DNA of 11,767 nucleotides from Basidiobolus heterosporus B8920 (lineage: Eukaryota; Basidiobolomycota; Basidiobolomycetes; Basidiobolales; Basidiobolaceae), in contig JNET01029282.1 of assembly GCA_000697455.1 (NCBI GenBank), positions 1 to 11,767 of the forward strand, read 5' to 3'. The notes beneath the pieces are model-generated. The model was not told the DNA's origin. It searched no databases and was given only the letters and a program-made list of their open reading frames with translations. The translations under genes and the position numbers were made by a program. This document shows positions 1-8,819 of the stretch, in pieces (positions within the stretch are counted from its first letter, which is position 1; each line of letters begins with the position of its first letter).

Positions 1-640
1 AAATGACCCCAAACTTTACGTACATGCTCCTGGGACCTTTCTAACATATTCTACACGTTGTTTTGTTTACTTCTTGACAAAAGTATAAATGTCAACTTCA
101 CATTCAATAAATCTACAAGTGAAAACCACATATTCTTCTAATTCTCCAAATCACTTCCAATAACTCCCAGAATCTCACAACAGATACTCTGTATAATAAA
201 ATAAGCTATGTATTGTTGTGATCTTATGGAAGTGACTAGAAGTGTTTTGGAGAATCGGAAGAATATCTGATCTTCACTCGTAGATTTATTGAGTATCAAG
301 TGGACATTTATACTCCTGGCAAGAGCCAAAAAAGTAACATACAGAATGTGTCAAGGAAGATCCCAGAAATATATGCACTTGAATGTATTTGAGAAAGTCA
401 AGCAGTCTGAACACCCCTAAGTAAGGGAAAATATTTAGAGTAAAATCCAAGAGTGAATTCTATGTAGGGATCAATTCATACATAGAATATAGATAAGAAA
501 AATATTGTTAAGATTCACATGATTTAGCATCTGATTACCCATACATGTATACCCTCTATAAGAATAAGAGTTAGTATATATCACTCTAAAGGGCTCTAGG
601 GATATACTGTAGAAGTTTCAACTCATTGAATAAAATATCT
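1..640. repeat. Large imperfect palindrome (foldback repeat), left arm cut by window edge
   Basis: An imperfect palindrome is centred near position 198. The left-arm 12-mer at 105-116 (caataaatctac) is the exact reverse complement of 280-291, and both pairs of ends give the same centre. Matching continues outward with small gaps: 81-100 pairs with about 296-315, and 20-45 with about 350-376. It also continues inward through 120-160 against 236-276. The left arm reaches base 1, so its true end is outside the window. Positions 395-640 are included because a second copy near 8235-8720 contains the same sequence, once in inverted orientation, as expected of a longer palindromic unit. No coding capacity is evident; the open frames inside look incidental. 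It resembles a non-autonomous foldback or MITE-like DNA element, but no target-site duplication can be seen. Confidence 0.75.
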
Positions 641-1222
641 ACCAATGATGCTGGCATAGGAATCTTGCCATAACTATATATGCCAAAATTTACATTAGGA
701 CTAGAAATATTGTCGTTAATTTAGGAACATCCTGAATATTTGACATTCTTGATATTAATACCAAGCTTGGTCTTATTATTTTCTAAAAGTAACATATTCA
801 TTTTCATTCCTATATATATTTATAGGTTAAAAGGACTGACTATTCTAGTTCTAGTTTTCCAAATGACTTTAGAAATATTCAGCAGTGAAATTTTTAGACA
901 CATGTTACTTGGTTTATTTCTTTCTTGATAAAATTATTGACATAAACTCAGTATTTATAAATGAGTGGGCCATAAAATCATCGCTAAATCACATACACAG
1001 CTTTAGAGAATAACATGTAGGATATGTACAAAAGAGCTAACTCAAACCGAGTAGTAACCAAATTTCATGCGTCCCGCAAAATAATTTATTCTAATCGAAT
1101 GTTTAAATTACAAGAATTCTGGAATTGAAGAGGTTAAAGCTCCACAAGTTAAGAATTACCTTAGTCTAGAGAAAGAATAAGATTAGTCTCGGAATCATGA
1201 ATGTACTTAGGTTTGTTGAAAT
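641..1222. other. AT-rich intergenic stretch downstream of RPS18
   Basis: AT-rich sequence with no convincing gene. Up to about 700 it still shows weak inverted similarity to 8235-8310, so the repeat may extend here. The part next to 1222 must contain the 3' untranslated region and polyadenylation signals of the minus-strand RPS18 gene. A 62-codon plus-strand open frame at 740-928 has low-complexity, AT-driven composition and no recognisable feature. Confidence 0.5.
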
Positions 1223-1853
1223 TCACTTACTCTTCTTCTTGGAGACACCAACGGTTCTTCCTCTTCTACCGGTAGTCTTGGTGTGTTGACCACGAACACG
1301 GAGACCCCAGTAGTGACGAAGACCACGATGAGCACGGATCTTCTTCATACGTTCCAAATCTTCACGGAACTTGTTATCGAGACCGTTGGCCAAGACTTGG
1401 GTGTATTTACCATCAACAATATCCTTTTGTCTGTTAAGGAACCATTTGGGGATCTTGTATTGGAGAGGGTTTTGGATGATGGTGACGATACGTTCCAATT
1501 CTTCATTAGTAAGCTCACCAGCTCTCTTGGTAAGATCGATATCAGCCTTCTTGCAGACCATGGTAGAGTAACGTCTACCAACACCCTTGATGGAGGTCAA
1601 GGCGAAGACGACCTTGGTTCTACCGTCAATGTTGGTGTTGAGAAGACGGAGGATATGCTGGAACTGGTTCTTGTCGGGAACAACGAGAGACTAGTAAAGC
1701 AATAAAGTAATTAATAACCAATTGAACTCAATCATAAACAAAACGAAGGTATGTGATCCGAAATCACTTTAGATCCATCCATCGTGGTAATAACACGAAT
1801 GAATGAACATCAACACGAATGAATTCGAAAAATCCGTAAATTCCCCCTACCAT
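1223..1853 (-). CDS. RPS18: 40S ribosomal protein S18 (uS13), two exons
   Basis: Encodes cytosolic ribosomal protein uS13, which sits on the head of the small subunit and contacts the large subunit and P-site tRNA. Exon 2 runs from 1690 to 1223 and gives 155 residues. It starts [18 protein letters not shown], continues through GVGRR and [20 protein letters not shown], and ends [10 protein letters not shown] with a TGA stop. These are diagnostic family stretches, and the long C-terminus matches most eukaryotes rather than the short budding-yeast form. Exon 1 appears to be the ATG alone at 1853-1851. It is followed by a 160-nt intron (1850-1691) that starts GTAGGG and ends TTACTAG, giving 156 aa. 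The donor is weaker than the GTAAG type used by neighbours, so exon 1 is less certain than exon 2, but this is the only ATG followed directly by GT in the upstream few hundred bases. The intron holds a partial tandem duplication. Confidence 0.95.
1792..1826. repeat. Partial tandem duplication inside the RPS18 intron
   Basis: A 20-nt unit, aacacgaatgaatgaacatc at 1792-1811, is followed directly by its first 13 bases again (aacacgaatgaat) and two further bases. It lies in the first RPS18 intron and has no predicted coding role. Confidence 0.7.
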
Positions 1854-2525
1854 GATGAACGTTGAGACACCAAGTAAAGGAGAAAGTCACTTTTTCCAAG
1901 ATTTCCGGACTTTATTGATCCGGGCTAGTCCGTACTTTTCTGATGAAAAAAAGTGAAAAAAAGGATCGAAAAAATTGGGTTATTTTGGGGAGGTTAACTT
2001 GATTTAAATCAACCTGAATATACAACTCGGCATAAAGATTGATTAGAAGATTCCCAAGATATCGGCGGGAGAATAAGAATAAGAATCGGATTCTCATCGG
2101 AAAATTCTTGATCAAGTGGTGAGCTTTGATACGTAATTACCTCTCAAACAAAACCAAACCGCAACTCTAACCCAAATTCAACTGTATATTCTTCCGCAGT
2201 ATATGGTAGGTTAGTTTTGTTCAATATTGGTCCTGAGAATTCGTTAATTTATAATAAGACATTAGCTGATCATATATAAGTATTTAAGTTAAATTACAAA
2301 GGGCCAATCTAAATTAGCGAGATTAGATATAATTGATGAAAATCTTTGGTATGCAGGGTGGAGGTACTCATTTTTGTTCTCATTATCAACGTCATAGACA
2401 CCAGTGAAAGTCCATTGTTACCCAAAAAGTATTCCCGAGAATTGAGGGGGGTTTCTCGCGGGTTATGCTATAACAGTTCCCAGTATTATGTACTTGGTCG
2501 TGAATCTCTTACTTGAGTACCTGTG
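1854..2525. other. RPS18 upstream region and 3' region of the PY-motif gene
   Basis: Holds the promoter and 5' leader of RPS18, reading leftward, and the 3' region of the next minus-strand gene. On the minus strand a pyrimidine-rich stretch (around 1866-1885, ctcctttacttgg in the sense of the gene) precedes the RPS18 ATG, as is common for ribosomal protein transcripts. A run of A and G near 1944-1963 lies further upstream. No clear TATA box is seen for RPS18. A 67-codon minus-strand open frame at 1912-2115 is not convincing as a gene. Confidence 0.4.
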
Positions 2526-3064
2526 CTAAGGGTTCTGTGATAATTGTATTGACAGGTTGGAGGCAGATCTGTAAGAAGGTGCAGGTTCATTGATAGCTAT
2601 GTTATAGCTTGGCGGAACTAATTCCTCCACCTGAGGTATTGGAATGCGAGTTTCAGGAAGTGGTCTCAACGGTGGTAGAAGTGAGTTTCTATAATCAGTA
2701 TAGGTTGGAAAAGTCATAGGCGGTGCTTCTGAAGTAACAGGTGGGGTGACTACTGAATCGCTAAGACGCCGACGATTTTGAATTCGATGGAGAATAAAGG
2801 TGCCCTGCACGGACTTTAAGTGAGTTATTTGAAACGAATTGTGTTTATAGTCAAAGGTCTTACCAAGTAAATTGCATACAAAGCAATATATACACATATA
2901 GCAATAATAAGGTCGCGTACACTAGGTCGTTTCAGATAGACATGACATATTACCAGTACGAGAATTAAAGTTAAGCCGATAAGTGCGAGGTTAATAGGGA
3001 TAGCTTTAGAGTGAGGGTGCATCGATAAGTAGCGTATACAGGGAAGACAGAATTTCGATTGCAT
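2526..3064 (-). CDS. Small two-helix membrane protein with PPSY motif, two exons
   Basis: Exon 1 (3064-2864, 67 codons) and exon 2 (2804-2526) join in phase 0 across a 59-nt intron (2863-2805) with a GTAAGA donor and GTGCAG acceptor. The product is 159 aa. Two hydrophobic segments are visible at about residues 22-44 and 52-72, separated by the short basic loop KRPSVRD. The second helix is completed only by splicing (IALYAIYL joined to GTFIL). A basic stretch HRIQNRRR follows, then a proline-rich tail of about 80 residues with PPSY (131-134) and a second PAPSY (141-145). PPxY binds WW domains of Nedd4/Rsp5-type ubiquitin ligases, and several small fungal membrane proteins with PY motifs act as their adaptors. 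That role here is inference; I do not recognise the family. An N-terminal CLPC pair (C6, C9) is noted. An in-frame TGA upstream supports the start, but a TATAAA only 14 nt before the ATG leaves Met15 as an alternative. Confidence 0.75.
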
Positions 3065-3071
3065 TACTCAT
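3006..3071 (-). promoter_or_regulatory. Upstream ATG and overlapping 21-codon frame at the PY-motif gene start
   Basis: An ATG at 3071-3069 lies 7 nt upstream of the main start and in another frame. It opens a 21-codon frame that ends inside the main coding region near 3006. Scanning ribosomes would meet it first if the transcript includes it, which could lower translation of the main protein. It may also be absent from the mRNA, because a TATAAA-like sequence (3083-3078) lies immediately upstream. Confidence 0.4.
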
Positions 3072-3422
3072 GTTGTGTTTATATCATGGGTCTGAGTGGA
3101 GGACATACAGGCTTGAACCAAGTGAATTTCCCGACTATATGAACCCTCACCTCTAGGATAATCGGAAACTCGGATACCGAAGAATATGACTAATCAACAA
3201 TGAAACCTAGCTTAAAATGTAATTGAGTTCATTGCTCAGCTCGCTACTGGGCTCACAACTGGGTTTGTTATTGGATTCAAATGATACTGTCACTGTAACT
3301 AGATTTGGAAAATCAGTCAGATTTCAAGGGATGCTGGGTAGATTTTGCACTAAATGTGGTCTAGTCGATGTGTTTATTCTATATTCAGTTTATGTTAGAA
3401 TCAAGTTAAAGTTGTGTAAAAA
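3065..3422. other. Intergenic: promoter of PY-motif gene and 3' region of polytopic membrane gene
   Basis: Separates two minus-strand genes. The left end carries the start region of the PY-motif gene, with a TATAAA-like box at 3078-3083 on the minus strand. A plus-strand open frame at 3223-3474 has no ATG at its start, runs into the antisense of the next gene's last exon, and has no recognisable feature. I see no further gene. Confidence 0.4.
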
Positions 3423-4365
3423 TCAGGAATTTAATTGTGACGGACATATGACGTTTAATTCGAGCTCTAAATGATAGTAATTCTGTTCGTCGGTATTTGA
3501 TTTGGACGGGATCAATGCGCTGGTTGTGGCAGGTGGAATAGAGTTAGATATGCCAGTTGTGGTTTTATGTCGCCATTCATGCGAATGCAACAACTGCTCT
3601 GTCATAAGTTTGGATGCGATGGTCCCTGTATGTCAATAATAAAAAAACAATGAGAAAGTGGTCAAATCGAATAAAACTCCTTAACTTACATTCCACAAAA
3701 AGCAACTCCGTAAATGGTGCGACATGAAGAAGATAGATGATAGTGATAATGAAATAAATCAAGCACCGTGTGAGCGCAAAAACCAGACCATCCCGAATTA
3801 AAGAGCTGTAGAAATGGGCGGGTGTGAACTGGTGCGTGCGGTACAGCGTAATCAAGAAGCTCACAGTCAAAAACCCGATGATCACTGCTTCTGTACTCAA
3901 CAGCCCAATAAACCAAAGCTTTTGGCTTGTTGTCTGACAGGATTCATAGAGTTTGCTCACAATGCTGGTATTCAGCAGAATCATAATCCAGCAGCCCATG
4001 TGGACCAGTCGAAGAATGACGCTCACTCCTATGATATAGAAGTTGGAACGATTGGTATAATATGCTTTCAAAAACAGGACCATGTCAATTAATACAATAG
4101 AAAAGTATGAACAGGCGCCGTAAGTGTAATTGCGTGCGCTACAATTAAACAAAATTCCCAGCCCCCCGAAAAGCTGGATGATCGCGTTGACGAGTAGGAA
4201 AAGTGACTGAGCCAGATTTAACTTGTATATGAAGGGGATATTTCTACGAACCATCTGTATAGAATCCCATGTGTTACTGATGGCTATTGGAAGTGCAATG
4301 GCTGCTACCACGTTGTTGAAATTCGCATGAAAGATTGCATCGGAATCTAGACCAGGTTGAGCCAT
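3423..4365 (-). CDS. Polytopic (6-7 helix) membrane protein, two exons, unidentified fungal family
   Basis: Exon 1 (4365-3690) and exon 2 (3625-3423) join across a 64-nt intron (3689-3626) with a GTAAGT donor and ACATACAG acceptor, in phase 1. The junction makes the Trp codon of VEWTIASKLM. The product is 292 aa. Hydrophobic segments lie at about residues 18-40, 48-73, 82-103, 109-131, 151-175 and 192-215. A weaker seventh is near 217-233, followed by a polar tail of about 60 residues rich in Ser, Thr and Asn. Possible N-glycosylation sites include NCS (74) and NYT (79). Six to seven helices with a hydrophilic C-tail recall a 7-TM receptor-like architecture, but no signature motif proves receptor function. 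I do not recognise a named family. Splicing matters: the unspliced frame gives a different C-terminus rich in Arg and Asp. The gene is divergent from the one at 5035. Confidence 0.8.
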
Positions 4366-4452
4366 TTTACTGAGCTAATGTAGTGAAGATGTGCAGAATG
4401 AGGCTATGAGAATGCTCATTATTCACCTAGAGTTGCTGCTTCCCAGATCCTC

Positions 4453-4458
4453 ATTTAT
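4453..4458 (-). promoter_or_regulatory. TATAAA box upstream of the polytopic membrane protein gene
   Basis: On the minus strand the sequence reads catataaatg, about 90 nt upstream of the ATG at 4365. It is a plausible TATA box, but the region is AT-rich and a chance match is possible. Confidence 0.4.
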
Positions 4459-4772
4459 ATGGCTCCTTCGGCGCCAAACCATGTAAATGGAAAAAAGTCA
4501 TTGCCAAAGATTATTGGTACTTTGATAAGACATCTAATCCAAACTCTTAGTACAGTATATTGATTCATTGGTTCGTGAACATATTCGATAATTGTGTAAC
4601 AAATATCCAAGAGAGAATTGGCAAGTGTGAAGATATCATTTTAGTATGTACCTATAGTGTATATTGTATAGAAATACTCTAGTCATTGCCGCATCAAATG
4701 AACCATCATTTTCCATTTTGAGTGAAATTCGGGAGAGCTACTTGGCTGGCTTAAATTACTTCGTATTCTGTT

Positions 4773-4787
4773 ACACACACACACACA
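4773..4787. repeat. (AC)n microsatellite, 15 bp
   Basis: An uninterrupted alternating AC run of seven and a half units within the divergent promoter region. Short, and probably length-variable between strains. Confidence 0.8.
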
Positions 4788-5002
4788 TTGACTTTGAGGA
4801 AGGGTAGGCTTATCTCAAGTATACCACGAAAGGTTTTTATTTGGGATTGGCATCTAAAGATTATCTCAAACAGATAGCATCTTATCTGACTAAGTCTAGA
4901 AATCTCGATGAGTATCACAGACATTTAATTACAGCTAATTCTATTCATCACATATTTATTCCCCCGATAGTCAAGTAACATTTGAGTTAGGGTACATATA
5001 CA

Positions 5003-5010
5003 TATATATA
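5003..5010 (+). promoter_or_regulatory. TATATATA box upstream of the single-pass membrane protein gene
   Basis: The run tatatata ends 24 nt before the ATG at 5035. A similar box-to-ATG spacing is seen before both transporter genes, which makes it a plausible core promoter element. Confidence 0.45.
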
Positions 5011-5034
5011 CACTATGCTCAGCTGAGTAGGGCA

Positions 5035-5482
5035 ATGCCAATGTATCCAGTGTCAATCGGGTTATTGCGATTCTTCGAAATCCACATTATTTCGCACTAT
5101 GTTCAACCAAGTTATACTAAAAGTTGTGCTCCCAAGACCAATAAGTGTTTAAAAAGGCCACGTACTCCAACTAGGAAATGGATTTCTTGCATATTCATTT
5201 TGTATATTCTTGCCTTTATAGCTGTTGCAGCAATGGTGGTGGTTGCCGTATACTTGTGTCCTTCTAAAGGTAATATAAGAAGCACCTATTAAGGATGTAT
5301 AGTTAATCAAGCATCAATTTGAGCGCGAGGTAGGAGACGAGCTGTACCAAGCAACCAAAGTTAAGCAATATCAAGAAACAATACCACAGTATCAGCCCCT
5401 CCTCAATATGCAGAGACCTTTCCTCAAGTACACCACTGCCACACAGAACTACACATACTTTGTAGCCAGTAAACGAACTTGA
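5035..5482 (+). CDS. Small single-pass membrane protein, two exons, unidentified
   Basis: Exon 1 (5035-5247, 71 codons) joins exon 2 (5303-5482) in phase 0 across a 55-nt intron (5248-5302, GTATAC...TATAG), giving 130 aa. Splicing extends one clean transmembrane helix at about residues 50-73, from ISCIFILYILAF to VVVALIK. Without splicing the frame closes about 13 codons later. The N-terminal half is basic just before the helix (KRPRTPTRKW), which favours an inside N-terminus, a type II layout. The 57-residue C-terminal part starts KHQFEREVGDELYQ, is rich in Gln and Tyr, and has one NYT site (120). A GTAATA donor at 5270 is an alternative, but it leaves a 33-nt intron and an early stop. More exons downstream cannot be excluded. 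No family was recognised, and the second exon rests on the open frame and splice sites alone. Confidence 0.55.
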
Positions 5483-6116
5483 TACTCGCATTACGGCAGA
5501 TTAAATAGTACCTCCGTAAATATGCTATCAAATCAAAGCACCCAATTGTATAATATCTCCTACCAACATACTCACCACAATAGAGACAGAAGATTCATTC
5601 TAAAGGGGTAGTTTACTAATGAATTACTGCGCATATAATAAGCTAATAAATTCGAGGGATAACTAGTATTTCAGTATCCCTAAAGTTACCACAGTGGATC
5701 GCGATTGAGTTGGGTAACGCTGATCACAGAAAGCCGACTTAGCCGATTTGCGAATGCGAGTCTAGACATCCATTTCCATACTCTTTGTTCATTAGAGTGT
5801 TTCGACAAAAATATATTTAGAAGAACGGGCAAGAATAGGCAGGTTGATCACCTTTTGCCAATGTCTATAACAAGCCTCAAGATTAATTCAATGTTGATCA
5901 ATGTTTTCCCGTAGTTTGTGTCCTTTTAAGTGCGATGGTTAGGATGAATTCATACTATAACTGACTTATTCGATTGAGTTTCCCTTCTGGACTTGAATAA
6001 TTTGGTTGATGGTCGTAGTCTCGACCTATCGAGAATGCAACCTGATCCTGGTTTTGGAAAATCCTTGAATATTTGTTCTTATTTAAGCTGCCATCTTTTC
6101 TTGCCAACCTCTAACA
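5483..6116. other. Intergenic region upstream of the first peptide transporter
   Basis: Contains the 3' region of the 5035 gene and the promoter of the transporter at 6117. A plus-strand open frame at 5705-5914 has no ATG at its start and shows no recognisable feature, so it is not called. The region just upstream of the transporter carries pyrimidine-rich patches and a TATTTAAG box. Confidence 0.45.
6080..6087 (+). promoter_or_regulatory. TATTTAAG box upstream of the first peptide transporter
   Basis: The sequence tatttaag ends 29 nt before the ATG at 6117. The paralogue has tatttaaa at 10602-10609, ending 26 nt before its ATG. Little else is obviously shared between the two upstream regions, so the matching position suggests a retained core promoter element. 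Confidence 0.45.
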
Positions 6117-8039
6117 ATGATACGCGATACGCATAAAAAAGAAGAGAATTTCCAAGTTGCGCACACGAGCTCAGAGAAAGACATCGCCGCTGGAAGCTTA
6201 ACAGAGCTAGATGATGTAAATACACAAGCGTTGCGTAGGGTGGGAGAGCGAATTCCACTGGCATCATGGATCATTATCATGAGTAAGTTGACATATCATT
6301 AAAATTGAGAAAATCCATTAAAAACCTTTTGTACGCTAGTTGAGTTCTGTGAGCGGTTTGCATTTCGTGGCGGTGTGATTACTTTCATGAATTACGCCAA
6401 GTACCCTGCTCATCACAAAAAACCGCCTGGTGCTCTGGGGAAGGGCCAGACAACTGCATATGCACTGAAGCAGGTCTTTGCTTTGGTGTGCTACATATGG
6501 CCGTTAATTCTGGGGATTATTTGCGATCAATATTGGGGGAAATACAAATCTATTCTGTTTTCCTGTTGTCTGTTTGCCGTTGGGTGGTCTCTTTTGACAT
6601 TGACATCAATCCCACCCGCACTAGAGGCCGGTGCCGGACTTCCAGGCTATTGTGTGTCGCTCATCATTATCGGTAGGCTGGCTTTCCTTATCTCCAAAAC
6701 CCCATTTAATACAAATAACCTTAGTTTTGAACGTGTTAGCATGCGGCTCTGGAGGGATTAAAAGTCTTGTTCAACCTATGGCAGCCGATCAATTCCAGAT
6801 GGACAAGATGAAGATCAAGAAAATCAAGGGAGAGACCGTGGTGGTAGACCCAGAGATCAATTCTCGTCAAGTATACCATCACTTCATGTGTTTCATGCAA
6901 GCTGGCTCACTTGTTGGTGGTGTTGTTTCTCCGTACATCGAAATCAATGTTGGGTTCTGGCTTTGCTTTTTATTCCCCACAGTGCTTACTATGCTCTCCA
7001 CTACTTTGTTTTTCTCCTATCGTGGCAAGTATGTCAAAGTCCCCCCAACTGGGGATTCGGCTTTGGTCAAACTGTACAAATGCTACATGTACGGTAGGAA
7101 GCGTCGTAGTCGCGCCAATCTTAAGGCTGTATCCATTATGGAGTGCGCAAAGACTAACGCTCCACCTGGAATCCCACCGGAAACTGAAGAAGAGAAAACC
7201 AAGAAAACATGGGATGACCAGTTTGTTGACGAGGCAATCAGCACGTTGGATGCCTGCAAAAGTAAGTCACTTGATTCAGATATCCTTTCGTCCGCATTCA
7301 TTAATAACCTGGATAATCTCTTCAAGTTCTTGCTCCGACTATTGTATGGGCACTAGGCAACAACCAAGTTACTTCTAGCTTGGTGTCCCAGGCTGCTTCT
7401 ATGAATCGCCCAGTTCCCAACGATGTCATGTTTAACTTCAACTCTTTCTTTGTCATTTCGCTGGTTCCGTTCCTTATGTACTTTGTATATCCAACGTTGC
7501 AACGATTCAATATTATGTTCCGCCCTATGAAGCGTATGGTCGTAGGCTTCATATTAGGTGCTTTGGGTATGGCAAGCTCAGCTATTATTCAAGATCAAAT
7601 TCACAGACGCAAGTTGAACAAACTACCAGAGCTCCCTGTATGGTGGCAGCTTATCACATACTTTTTAATGGCATTATCAGAAAGTAACTAGACTATTTGC
7701 ACTTGTCACCCACACTTCTTAGTTCTAAACAACTTTGTCTCTTTAATAGTTTTCGTTGTGGTAACACCATTGGAGTATTGCTATACTCGAACACCACAAT
7801 CCATGAAGGGTCTTGTGGCAGCTCTATATTTACTTCCGTATGCTGGTGCTACTTTAATTGACTTGGCGTTATCTTCAGTATCCCAGAAAGTTTGGACTTA
7901 TGGTGGTTTCTCAATTGCTAACGGTGTCATGAGTATTGTATTCTGGCACTTCTTTGGTCATTACGACAAGAGGGATGAGGAGCGAGCCAAGACAGAAGCA
8001 CTAAGGGTTCAGATGATAGAACAAAAAGGGGAGGTATAA
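6117..8039 (+). CDS. POT/PTR2-family peptide transporter, complete, five exons
   Basis: Predicted proton-coupled di/tripeptide symporter of the plasma membrane. Exons are 6117-6282, 6340-6672, 6740-7261, 7327-7683 and 7750-8039. Introns of 57, 67, 65 and 66 nt mostly begin GTAAG and end TAG or AAG, and all four are phase 1. The spliced product is 555 aa, normal for the family. Hallmarks: the proton-coupling ExxER motif on helix 1 (E57, E60, R61 in IEFCERFAFRG), formed across intron 1; GIICDQYWGKYKSI (114-127) as in the family's helix 2-3 region; ACGSGGIKSLVQPMAADQF (167-185) across intron 2; WDDQFVDE before helix 7; VWALGNNQVTSSLVSQA in helix 7; and FVVVTPLEYCYTRTPQSMKG (461-480), which matches the second PTR2 signature and is read across intron 4. 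It ends TAA at 8037. A tandem paralogue starts at 10636. The exact substrate cannot be read from sequence. Confidence 0.93.
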
Positions 8040-8234
8040 ATAGCCAACGAGTACAGATGTTTACCAGCCGACAAGATTCCCTAATTTGTATCAGACATTT
8101 GCATCATCATTAGAAATTGGACTGTCGAATTGTGTTCATAGATATTACAAGGTTAAGTTTTCTATACGAATAGTCAGGTACTTAAATATGAGTCTCAATA
8201 CTCTCATTCCACTGAGTAGTCATATACCAAGTAA

Positions 8235-8720
8235 ATTTTTCTATATCCAAACCTCCATCTAGCTACAGCTTTGTTTAGAATGTTATGATAGGCTTAAACG
8301 TGCCCACATGAGCTAAAACTTCTACAGTATGCTCCTAAAGCTCTTCAGAGATGTATGTAGCTATTTTGTTAGCTTATGAAACTCTGTGAATTATTGCGTG
8401 GGATTTGAATTTTAAGAATATGTAGTCTTTGCTTACAGATCTATTTAGGGCAATGTAGACTTTGAAGATTTTTTACTATGTAAGTAAAGTAACGTGTAAA
8501 ATGAGTTACAAAATATCTCAGGGGCAAATGTGCAAAGTTAGGGGTCACTTGGATATGTTTGAGAAAGTCAAGTGATCTGGGTACTTCTGAGTTAGTGAAA
8601 ATATTCAGAGTAAATCCAAGAAATTGATAAGTAAAGATAATTAGATTCTAAATTATGTGAGTTTCAACACCTGCAACTATGCTCAATTTCTGGTAAATGT
8701 AGCACTTGAACAACTGCTCC
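8235..8720. repeat. Second, internally deleted copy of the foldback repeat
   Basis: Positions 8385-8620 align in direct orientation with about 235-451 of the first repeat. The best block is 8546-8620 against 376-451, with about 80% identity and one gap. Immediately to the left, 8308-8343 is the reverse complement of 591-626 (29 of 36 identical), and weaker inverted similarity extends to about 8235. So this copy keeps an outer piece of the left arm joined to the right arm and has lost the centre. Similarity beyond 8620 is weak, so the right edge is approximate. It lies downstream of the first transporter. Confidence 0.7.
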
Positions 8721-8819
8721 ACACATTCAAAATGGCTTATTACACTTTGAGCAACATATGATTTAACACTGTCTTGTCAGAAATTGATACTTCCATTTAC
8801 TTATAAGCATATTCAGTAG

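Larger units (their letters stand above)
4366..5034. other. Divergent intergenic promoter region
   Basis: Lies between the start codons of two divergently oriented genes, so it should contain both promoters. It includes a short dinucleotide (AC) run at 4773-4787. AT content is high towards 4900-5012, ending in an alternating TA run. No gene was seen. Confidence 0.5.

Noticed and set aside
1283-1705. Long plus-strand open frame opposite RPS18
   Set aside because: It lies antisense to the highly conserved uS13 coding exon; its openness follows from the codon bias of that gene.
1691-1850. Possible snoRNA in the RPS18 intron
   Set aside because: Ribosomal protein introns often host snoRNAs, but no convincing C/D box pair or H/ACA layout was found.
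1912-2115. Minus-strand open frame of 67 codons upstream of RPS18
   Set aside because: Basic, low-complexity composition, no recognisable motif, and it sits in the expected RPS18 promoter.
3223-3474. Plus-strand open frame of 83 codons
   Set aside because: No ATG start, overlaps antisense with the final exon of the polytopic membrane gene, and no recognisable domain.
5303-5491. Minus-strand open frame with a hydrophobic stretch
   Set aside because: Antisense to the second exon of the 5035 gene, whose plus-strand frame joins exon 1 with a consistent intron; kept as a less likely alternative.
5705-5914. Plus-strand open frame of about 69 codons
   Set aside because: Starts without ATG, no hydrophobic or conserved pattern, and lies in the transporter upstream region.
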